DNA of 64,000 bases. It comes from Bacteroidales bacterium (GTDB lineage: Bacteria > Bacteroidota > Bacteroidia > Bacteroidales > F082). The position numbers were made by a program, and so were the translations under genes. Below, in pieces: positions 9,487 to 16,973 of this stretch (position 1 is its first letter; every line of letters begins with the position of its first letter). Below the pieces are notes generated by a model. It worked only from the letters and a program-made list of their open reading frames with translations. It had not been told where the DNA came from and made no database searches. The DNA is taken from assembly GCA_023229245.1 (NCBI GenBank), contig JALNZU010000002.1, forward strand, positions 124,001-188,000, in the 5' to 3' direction.

Positions 9487-11479
9487 CCAAAACTTTTCGA
9501 TTCACTTTCACCGGATATTTCTCTCTCAGTTGTGCTACCCATTGCCTTTCCAACTCATTTTGATAATCGGAAGTGATGATTCCCCTTGCTTCTTCCAATA
9601 GTTTAGCTTGAGGAGGAAGCAGTTCGTGTATGCGGACATATATACTTTGTTTGTCGGCCTCTGCCTTAATTTCGTCTGACAGACCTAACTCCCAGTTTAC
9701 AGCATCCACATATTTATTGGTACCTCTTTCAAATTTCCCTTGTTGTATCCTAAGATTTTTCAGGCTGTCTTTTTCCATAGCTATCCGCAGCTCATCGTCA
9801 TCAGAAATAGTGCGCAGCATCTCAATGATCTGTTCTTTACGATCGGGCTTAGTGATCGTATAAATGCTGGCTACTGCTCTTTCGCCCCATAGATAATTCT
9901 CACTATGGGTCTTGTGAAATTCTTGTAGTCCAAGGGTGTCTTTGACTGCTTTCGTCCATACCTGCTTATCCATCAGATCAAAAAGCAGTATCCCATCCCG
10001 ATATTCGTTCATCAGGGCTGCAAAATCAGGATGTTTTTGTTCGAGGCGTGCGTCTTCATACTCTATGCAGCTTTGCTCTAAAAAATCATTGAACAGTTTA
10101 TTGGCATAAGCTGTCGGACTTATGTCTTCCTGCACGATTTGTTTCTCTGCAATGAATTGCGCAAAGTCAGCTACGGTATAGTTTTGTTTTGCCAGACTAA
10201 ACAAGGATTTTTTATTGTTTTCAAATGGGGTTGGATCGAATTCTGCGTTGATGAGGGATGTATCTAATTGTGTAATAAATGTTTGCAGATTTTCGTCAAA
10301 GCTATGGAATTTATTTTCTTTCTTGATCTGTTCGATCACTGCTTGTTCGCTTTTTTGTGCACGCATATCCTTTGCGAGTCGCTCTTTCAGCTTAGGCGTT
10401 TCTTCTTCGAGAGTGCCAGGTCTTTCCATACCTATCAGTTTGATGATATGAAATCCGTACATCGTTCTGACGGGTGCGGACACTTCTCCAGCTTGCATTT
10501 TTTTCACTACTGACACAAACTCCGGGACTATTCTATTCACTGTGAACTTGCTTAATCTACCTTCGCGTTGTGCCGAGCCTCTGTCTTCCGAGTATTCTTC
10601 TACTGCTTCTTCAAATCGCATCCCGTCTAATATTTTCTGATAGATAAACTGTATCTTCTCTTCTTTTTCGGCTATTGCTTCTTCGGTTGCATCGGGTGTC
10701 AGGCTGACGTACACATGTGCTGCTTCAATAGTTCCGCTGGCCTGGCTTCGTTCGTCAACTTTGATAAGATGGTATCCAAAATCGGAGCGAACAGGCATCG
10801 ATATCCCACCTACCTCTGTGGTGTATGCAGCTTTCTCAAAAGGATATACCATATCGAACACACTGAAATAGCCTAAGTCACCTTTATTGCCCGGTCTGAA
10901 ATTACGTTGGCCGGGTATAGCTTCTCTATCCTGAGCCGAGGGATCTTCAGAAAACTCTACAGCTAAGGCAGAAAAGTCTTCGCCTGCAATAGCCCTTTCA
11001 CGTATTGCCATCATGCGGTTCCACACCTTCAGTGTATCTTCCGGCATCGCATTTTTATCAAGCATAAGCAGGATATGACTGGCACGTATATCCTGAAGCT
11101 TGTGCTGGTAAGCTTCCTGAAGCAAAGCCTCACTAACCGTTTCATCCGTAAAATAAGGCTTGGCCAATTGCTTGCGATACCCATCCAACTCGTTTACAAA
11201 AGAGGAAATAGTATCCATGCGAAGTGTCTTAGCCTCCAAAACTTTCAACCGAAAATTAATGTATAAATCAAGGTATTCATCAATTGACTTTTTATCAATC
11301 AACTCGGGCTGGGTGTTGTTTTTTGTAAACACATCCATGAAGTCCTTCACAGATACCTTTTCGCCATCAATCCGTATCAAGGTTTTTTTATCCAATTTGT
11401 TTTGGGCTGTTATCTGGGTTGATACAGCCATGCTGAACAGTAATAAAAAGCTTAAAAGTTTTGTTATTTTCTTACTCAT
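9461..11479 (-). CDS. Periplasmic peptidyl-prolyl isomerase with two parvulin domains
   Basis: A 672-aa protein with a signal peptide (cleavage after about ITAQ, residue 26). An N-terminal SurA_N-like region has IRIDGEKVSVKDFMDVF. Two parvulin domains follow, at about 130-245 (DIRASHILLMLDK ... FGYHLIKVDE) and about 250-350 (IEAAHVYVSL ... YGFHIIKLIG). A further 300-residue helical C-terminal region is typical of Bacteroidota PpiC proteins and longer than enterobacterial SurA. It lies 31 bp downstream of guaB and overlaps the following lipoprotein gene by 26 bp. Likely substrates are outer-membrane barrels and secreted proteins; that is inference. Confidence 0.9.
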   Translation of the reverse strand: MSKKITKLLSFLLLFSMAVSTQITAQNKLDKKTLIRIDGEKVSVKDFMDVFTKNNTQPELIDKKSIDEYLDLYINFRLKVLEAKTLRMDTISSFVNELDGYRKQLAKPYFTDETVSEALLQEAYQHKLQDIRASHILLMLDKNAMPEDTLKVWNRMMAIRERAIAGEDFSALAVEFSEDPSAQDREAIPGQRNFRPGNKGDLGYFSVFDMVYPFEKAAYTTEVGGISMPVRSDFGYHLIKVDERSQASGTIEAAHVYVSLTPDATEEAIAEKEEKIQFIYQKILDGMRFEEAVEEYSEDRGSAQREGRLSKFTVNRIVPEFVSVVKKMQAGEVSAPVRTMYGFHIIKLIGMERPGTLEEETPKLKERLAKDMRAQKSEQAVIEQIKKENKFHSFDENLQTFITQLDTSLINAEFDPTPFENNKKSLFSLAKQNYTVADFAQFIAEKQIVQEDISPTAYANKLFNDFLEQSCIEYEDARLEQKHPDFAALMNEYRDGILLFDLMDKQVWTKAVKDTLGLQEFHKTHSENYLWGERAVASIYTITKPDRKEQIIEMLRTISDDDELRIAMEKDSLKNLRIQQGKFERGTNKYVDAVNWELGLSDEIKAEADKQSIYVRIHELLPPQAKLLEEARGIITSDYQNELERQWVAQLREKYPVKVNRKVLDELQSRYQ

Positions 11480-11510
11480 TACTTAAACTATTATATTGAT
11501 TTTTATCTCG

Positions 11511-12986
11511 TTATACTCTGCTATAATTAGGTGCTTCACGTGTTATGGTTATATCGTGTGGATGGCTTTCATACACTCCTGCTGCAGTAATTTTTATAAA
11601 TTTTGCTTTTTGAAGCTCGTCTATAGTAGCTGATCCAGTGTATCCCATTCCGGCTCTCAGGCCTCCAATGAGTTGGTGTATGACTTCTGACAGATTTCCT
11701 TTATAAGGTACCCGTCCTACTATACCTTCGGGTACTAATTTTTTGATATCGTCTTCCACATCTTGAAAATAACGGTCTTTTGATCCTTGCTGCATCGCTT
11801 CCAACGATCCCATTCCGCGATAGGTTTTATATTTTCTTCCTTCGTATATAATCGTTTCGCCAGGCGCTTCGTCTACTCCGGCAAAAAGCGATCCGGCCAT
11901 GATAGAAGAGGCACCTGCTGCCAATGCTTTAACTATATCACCCGAAAAGCGAATACCACCATCGGCTATGACAGGTATTCCGGTATCTTTCAACACCTTA
12001 GCCACATCATATACAGCTGTCAACTGTGGCACTCCTACTCCTGCTATCACACGGGTTGTACAGATAGAACCGGGACCTATACCTACCTTGATGCCATCAA
12101 CGCCGGCTTCGGCCAGATCACGTGCTGCCTCAACAGTGGCAATATTTCCTGCAACAAGCTCTACTTCAGGATACATCACTTTTATTCTACGGATCATATC
12201 CAATACTCCTTGCGAATGGCCATGTGCTGTATCCACTACTATGGCATCTACCCCTGCTTCAATCAGTGCGGCTACGCGCTCTAAGGTATTTGAGGCTATA
12301 CCTACAGCTGCTGCTACACGCAAACGGCCAAACTCATCCTTACAGGCATTAGGACGGGCTTTTATCTTGATAATATCCTTATATGTGATCAGCCCGACTA
12401 ACCGGAAATCTTTATCAACCACAGGCAGTTTTTCAATACGATGCTCTTGTAATATATCTGCAGCTTGCTCAAAATCAGTAAACTCGGTAGTGGTGATCAG
12501 GTTTTCCCTTGTCATCACCTCTTGTACCGGCCGGTTTATACGGCGCTCAAAGCGCAGATCACGATTGGTTACTATGCCAACTAACTTATTCCCATTGTCA
12601 ATGACAGGTATTCCGCCTATATGATATTCATGCATGATATCAATCACATCCTTTACCGTTGCATCAACTCTTACTGTGATCGGATCAATGATCATCCCAT
12701 TTTCGGCACGTTTCACCTTCTTTACTTCAGCGGCTTGTTTTTCAAGGGTCATATTTTTATGGATCACCCCTATCCCTCCTTCCTGAGCAATAGCAATGGC
12801 CATAGTAGCATCGGTAATAGTATCCATAGCCGCTGTAACTATCGGAATTTTTAATTGTATGTTGCGGGTGAAATAGCTCTGAAGATCAACATCACGAGGC
12901 AGTACACTACTGTGAGCCGGAACAAGAAGGACATCGTCATAAGTCAATCCCTCGCCTACAAATTTTTCTGGATCCATTAACATCAT
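11511..12986 (-). CDS. guaB: IMP dehydrogenase
   Basis: Catalyses NAD-dependent oxidation of IMP to XMP, the committed step of GMP synthesis. The frame contains the N-terminal TYDDVLLVPAHS signature, two CBS domains (about residues 100-210), and the active-site loop GPGSICTTR with catalytic Cys309 in this numbering. The flap region (KYKTYRGMGSLEAMQQGS) and the C-terminal GYTGSATIDEL also match. The frame could extend to 13010, but that upstream ATG overlaps a -7 promoter box at 13008-13015, so I place the start at the MMLMDPEKF cluster (ATGs at 12986, 12983 and 12977), giving about 491 aa. It heads the cluster with the PPIase genes. Confidence 0.96.
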   Translation of the reverse strand: MMLMDPEKFVGEGLTYDDVLLVPAHSSVLPRDVDLQSYFTRNIQLKIPIVTAAMDTITDATMAIAIAQEGGIGVIHKNMTLEKQAAEVKKVKRAENGMIIDPITVRVDATVKDVIDIMHEYHIGGIPVIDNGNKLVGIVTNRDLRFERRINRPVQEVMTRENLITTTEFTDFEQAADILQEHRIEKLPVVDKDFRLVGLITYKDIIKIKARPNACKDEFGRLRVAAAVGIASNTLERVAALIEAGVDAIVVDTAHGHSQGVLDMIRRIKVMYPEVELVAGNIATVEAARDLAEAGVDGIKVGIGPGSICTTRVIAGVGVPQLTAVYDVAKVLKDTGIPVIADGGIRFSGDIVKALAAGASSIMAGSLFAGVDEAPGETIIYEGRKYKTYRGMGSLEAMQQGSKDRYFQDVEDDIKKLVPEGIVGRVPYKGNLSEVIHQLIGGLRAGMGYTGSATIDELQKAKFIKITAAGVYESHPHDITITREAPNYSRV

Positions 12987-13007
12987 GCTGATATTAGATT
13001 TGTGGCA

Positions 13008-13015
13008 CAAAAGTA
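13008..13015 (-). promoter_or_regulatory. -7 promoter box upstream of guaB
   Basis: The minus strand reads TACTTTTG, an exact match to the Bacteroidota -7 consensus TAnnTTTG, about 22 nt before the preferred start codon. No TTTG is visible at the -33 position, so only half of the promoter is supported. Confidence 0.4.
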
Positions 13016-13159
13016 TTAAAAATAGTCCTTAATCCATATTTTTTATGTAGCTGATTGTGAGGGCTAACAATAGAGCTTAACAAAATTTAACCTCTGATCA
13101 GGATTAGGATTCGATAAGCTGACTTTATCCAACGAAATGATATACAGTAAAGTATATTG

Positions 13160-14407
13160 TCAGGGATTAGACAACGGTTTACTATGCCTGCTTTGAGCCT
13201 CATTCGTATCGTATGTATCTGTTTCAGGCCATAGATTAATCAGTACTATCTCCGGTCGGTTGCCAATGCGAACAGGTGGCCCCCAACTTCCTACCCCACA
13301 TGATACATAGGCTTGAGTCTGATCAAGCATGGCGTATCCCCAACTGATAGGATATACTGCGTTGGTTATCAGATTTAACGGCCATAGCTGTCCATGATGT
13401 GTGTGACCTGAAACAATCAGATTGACTCCCGATTTTACTGCTTCTGGTATGGCAGCCGGCTGGTGATCCATCACTAAAACAAACTGATCCTGACTTAGCT
13501 TGTCGAGCAACTCGGCTAACGACTTACGTGCTTTCCCATCGTACTGCCTTGCAGATAAATCAGTTCGGCCAACCAAAGTAATATGATCGGTAAGAGGATA
13601 TAGCTGGTCTTCCAACATCACTACACCATGAGAGCGCAGATAAGTCAATGCCGCTTCAGCACCTCCAATATATTCATGATTGCCGCTTATCCCTATCACA
13701 CCTAAAGGAGCATGAAGCGTGGATAAGATCTCTCCTAAATTTTGTTTGATAACAGGTTCCAGGTCTTCATCCACTATGTCGCCGGCTAACAGGATAACAT
13801 CAGGCTGTTGCTGATTGATCAGCCGAACTATTCGACTGACCCGTTTCTTTCCTACTATAGTTCCAAGATGAATATCGGATGCCAGGACTATCCTTAAAGG
13901 AGGTTGACTTGATGGGATCTTTTCGCTTGCGATATCCAACGTCTGCACCACAGGATAAATAGCATTGATATGACCTGCAAGCACCAATAGAAACACTAAG
14001 ACCGACACTAGTATTGGTAAAAAAAGCGGTTTTGCAAAAAGCCCAACATATTGTAAATACTTTAGAAACGGGATAAAATGGTCTATCAGCCGGAGCAGAT
14101 CGAAAAACAATACGATGAGAAAAAAATACAGCATAGCAGCCAACCAGAAGGAGCCTGCCCATACAAAAAGGTCGCTCAGATAAGACATATACAGCTTTTC
14201 TAATATACGTCCCAAGATAAAAGAAGCTGCCAGCAACCAGAATGAAATACCATATATTAGCCGCAGCTTTGAGCCAGGGTCAAAACTTCTAAGTCCTTTA
14301 CGGAATATATACATATTGACTAGCACATATATACCGATCACTATAGCGAAAAAAATAAAAAACTGCATACTGCGTTTAAAATTAGTTGTTGATAATGTGT
14401 CACCCAT
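13160..14407 (-). CDS. Membrane-anchored metallophosphoesterase
   Basis: A 415-aa protein. Residues 10-150 contain four to five membrane helices, followed by a calcineurin-like phosphoesterase domain (about 170-390) with all expected metal motifs: LASDIHLG, LLAGDIVDE, ISGNHEY, DHQPAA and SGHTHHGQLWPL. The layout matches the YkuE/YaeI-like phosphoesterases, some of which act on UDP-sugar or lipid phosphate substrates; the substrate here cannot be read from sequence. It starts 11 bp after the mutS2 stop in the same direction, so it is probably translated from the mutS2 transcript. Confidence 0.9.
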   Translation of the reverse strand: MGDTLSTTNFKRSMQFFIFFAIVIGIYVLVNMYIFRKGLRSFDPGSKLRLIYGISFWLLAASFILGRILEKLYMSYLSDLFVWAGSFWLAAMLYFFLIVLFFDLLRLIDHFIPFLKYLQYVGLFAKPLFLPILVSVLVFLLVLAGHINAIYPVVQTLDIASEKIPSSQPPLRIVLASDIHLGTIVGKKRVSRIVRLINQQQPDVILLAGDIVDEDLEPVIKQNLGEILSTLHAPLGVIGISGNHEYIGGAEAALTYLRSHGVVMLEDQLYPLTDHITLVGRTDLSARQYDGKARKSLAELLDKLSQDQFVLVMDHQPAAIPEAVKSGVNLIVSGHTHHGQLWPLNLITNAVYPISWGYAMLDQTQAYVSCGVGSWGPPVRIGNRPEIVLINLWPETDTYDTNEAQSRHSKPLSNP

Positions 14408-14418
14408 AGCTATGGAGA

Positions 14419-16827
14419 TTATCTCAGTTTGATTCGGGTTATTCCGCTACCTCCTGCCTCAATAGGGGCATCATCAAAAGAAGCTACCTCACTGATCCTG
14501 CTCAGCTGATCGCGTATGACCCGTCGAAGAATTCCATTCCCTTTGCCATGAAGGATACTCAGCTCTTTTATACTTAATAAAATAGCTTCATCAATATGCC
14601 TTGAAGTCAGTTCGACAGCTTCTTCAGCCCGTTTTCCGCGTATATCAATTGTCAGTTTAAACTGCTGGGCCTTTTCATTCAGGTCTTCGGAGAACATTTT
14701 AGAAGTTCGTTGTACAGGATCACTTAGTTCTTTAGCTTTCTTTTTGTTCAGACGATTCAGCTTTTTTGGGGATGTCCTAAGCTTTACATTGTTAAACGCT
14801 ATCACTGCATCATGATCGTCTATCATCAATATTTCGCCCACTACATCCATACCTTCAATACTCACTTTGTCGCCGGCTTTCAATGCCGGGAGATCTTCTA
14901 TTTCTTCATGGATATCCGACAGTTGAGCCTTATCAACAGCTTCTTTGGCTAACTTCGGTTTCATGGCTTGTAACTGCTTCCGCAGTTGTTTTGTCTTTTC
15001 TTTTTCGGCCTTAGCTTCTTTGATTTCTTTAATAGTCAGTTCTATACTTCGGTTGGCTTTATCGATAAGTGCCTGCGCTTCTTTTCCTGCTTCACGCATC
15101 AGGCTTCGTTTACGATCTTCAAGTTGCTTATAGAGCTGCTCGTATTTTTCTATCACTTCGTTCAGCATTGCATCCGCCAGATTAACCTGCGCCTGTTTCT
15201 TAGCTAACTCAACTTTTTCTAATTCTAACTGCTGTAGCTGTTGTTCGAAATTCAATTGTGAATGTCCAGTTATCGAAGCGGCCTTTTGCAGAAGTTCTTC
15301 CGGTAACCCTGTTTTTCTGGCTATTTCAAATGCAAAGGAGCTGCCTGGCTTACCAATACGAAGCACAAAAAGCGGCTGCATGCGTTTGTTGTCGTACAAC
15401 ATAGCTCCATTGATCATACCCGGTATTCGTTCTGCCAACAGCTTCAGATTGGCATAATGGGTAGTGACTATGCCATAAGCTTTACGCTTATTCAGCTCTT
15501 CAAGCACAACTTCTGCAATAGCACCTCCTAACTGGGGCTCGGTTCCTGTACCAAATTCATCAATCAGAAACAAGCTGCGGCTATCAGTATGCTCAATGAA
15601 ATATCGCATATGAAGCAGATGTGAGCTATAGGTACTCAAGTCATTTTCTAACGACTGCTCATCACCTATGTCGATAAACAACTTATCAAATATCCCGAAA
15701 ACTGAGGCTTCATCAACCGGCACATGCAATCCGCATTGCAGCATATACTGTAAAAGTCCGGCAGTCTTCAGGCATACCGACTTACCACCGGCATTCGGGC
15801 CGGAAATGACTAAGACACGTTCATTCTCATCAAGATACAAGTCAAGTGGGACGGCATGTTTTTGATGCTCTTGCAGATTGCGCTCCAATAATGGGTGTAC
15901 TGCTTGTCTCCATTTGATCAGTGGTGTGTTGACAACTTGCGGCTTGCGTGCTTCCAACGCGTGCGCCAACAGCGCTTTGGCATGACAGAAATCAAGCATC
16001 CCTAATAATTTCCATGCTTTGACCAGCTCGGGAACTAAAGGCCTTAGCTTATTGGTAAAAGCAGTTAGCACCCGAAGTATCTCACGTTTCTCAGCATATT
16101 CCAACTCCCGGATCTCGTTATTTGTTTCAAATATTTCAGCCGGCTCTATAAATACCGTTTGCCCGGTAGCCGACTCATCGTGTATAAACCCTTTCAACTT
16201 ACGCTTGTCGGCAGCTTTGACAGGAATGACCATCCTACCGCTTCGTATAGTGATCTCAGCACTGCTTTCAGTCCAGCCAGCCTCCTTAGCTGCTACAAGC
16301 ATTTGTCTGATTTTTCGCTCAATAGCTCCCTGCTTCCGATGAATATCCAATCGTATCTCCTTTAAATCGGGCGAAGCATGATCAGCAATCTGTCCCTTAT
16401 CATCCATGATACGATTTGCTTCCCTCACCAAAGAGTCATCTAAGATGATCCCGTCGGATAAAGCCTTGAGAAAAGGATATGCAACTGCCTGTTCGGATCT
16501 AAAGAAAGCCAATATCGATTTCAACACTTCCAAGCTTAACTTTAAGTCGAACAGATGCTCTTGTTCAATAGCTGTACCATCTATACGGATGTGATGAAAC
16601 ACTTGCCGCAGGTCAAAATAACTATGCACCGGAAAAGCAAGCCCCTCATCTAAGAGTCGAAGCATATCTTCCGTCTGATCCAACGCTACTGTAATGGATG
16701 GCAGATCAGCCATAAAGCTCAATTGATCGGCCAATTCTTCTCCCATCGGACTGATACAGTATTGCTGAAGCAGTTGACGAATGGTCCCAAAATCTATTTT
16801 ATCTTCAAAATTTGAAGGATAAACCAC
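14419..16827 (-). CDS. mutS2: MutS2 family ATPase/endonuclease
   Basis: An 802-aa protein, the normal length for MutS2. The core and clamp (about 1-320) are followed by the ABC-type ATPase with Walker A GPNAGGKS (343-350), the signature region (ENDLSTYSSHL) and Walker B (LFLIDEFGTGTEP). A long coiled coil (about 520-650) leads to a KOW-like segment and a C-terminal Smr domain with DIRGKRAEEA and HGKGNG (the common form is HGKGTG). MutS2 lacks the mismatch-recognition domain of MutS. It is linked to suppression of recombination and, in Bacillus, to rescue of collided ribosomes. It is transcribed divergently from the 943-aa gene. Confidence 0.95.
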   Translation of the reverse strand: MVYPSNFEDKIDFGTIRQLLQQYCISPMGEELADQLSFMADLPSITVALDQTEDMLRLLDEGLAFPVHSYFDLRQVFHHIRIDGTAIEQEHLFDLKLSLEVLKSILAFFRSEQAVAYPFLKALSDGIILDDSLVREANRIMDDKGQIADHASPDLKEIRLDIHRKQGAIERKIRQMLVAAKEAGWTESSAEITIRSGRMVIPVKAADKRKLKGFIHDESATGQTVFIEPAEIFETNNEIRELEYAEKREILRVLTAFTNKLRPLVPELVKAWKLLGMLDFCHAKALLAHALEARKPQVVNTPLIKWRQAVHPLLERNLQEHQKHAVPLDLYLDENERVLVISGPNAGGKSVCLKTAGLLQYMLQCGLHVPVDEASVFGIFDKLFIDIGDEQSLENDLSTYSSHLLHMRYFIEHTDSRSLFLIDEFGTGTEPQLGGAIAEVVLEELNKRKAYGIVTTHYANLKLLAERIPGMINGAMLYDNKRMQPLFVLRIGKPGSSFAFEIARKTGLPEELLQKAASITGHSQLNFEQQLQQLELEKVELAKKQAQVNLADAMLNEVIEKYEQLYKQLEDRKRSLMREAGKEAQALIDKANRSIELTIKEIKEAKAEKEKTKQLRKQLQAMKPKLAKEAVDKAQLSDIHEEIEDLPALKAGDKVSIEGMDVVGEILMIDDHDAVIAFNNVKLRTSPKKLNRLNKKKAKELSDPVQRTSKMFSEDLNEKAQQFKLTIDIRGKRAEEAVELTSRHIDEAILLSIKELSILHGKGNGILRRVIRDQLSRISEVASFDDAPIEAGGSGITRIKLR

Positions 16828-16846
16828 ACCAAATTATATTTAAAAA

Positions 16847-16854
16847 CAAAAGTA
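16847..16854 (-). promoter_or_regulatory. -7 promoter box upstream of mutS2
   Basis: The minus strand reads TACTTTTG, matching TAnnTTTG, about 20 nt before the mutS2 start codon. No -33 TTTG at proper spacing is seen. Confidence 0.35.
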
Positions 16855-16973
16855 CAACAAATCAAATATGCGGCAGGATGCAATCCAATGCTGGTAAAGG
16901 ATATATTTTTCAAGCTAAGTGAGATCCGTCGGCAAATAAGATCAAAAAAACACTATGTTCGCAAAAAAAAATC

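Noticed and set aside
12987..13010. Upstream ATG for guaB at 13010
   Set aside because: It overlaps the -7 promoter box and the extra residues MCHKSNIS are not part of known IMP dehydrogenase N-termini.
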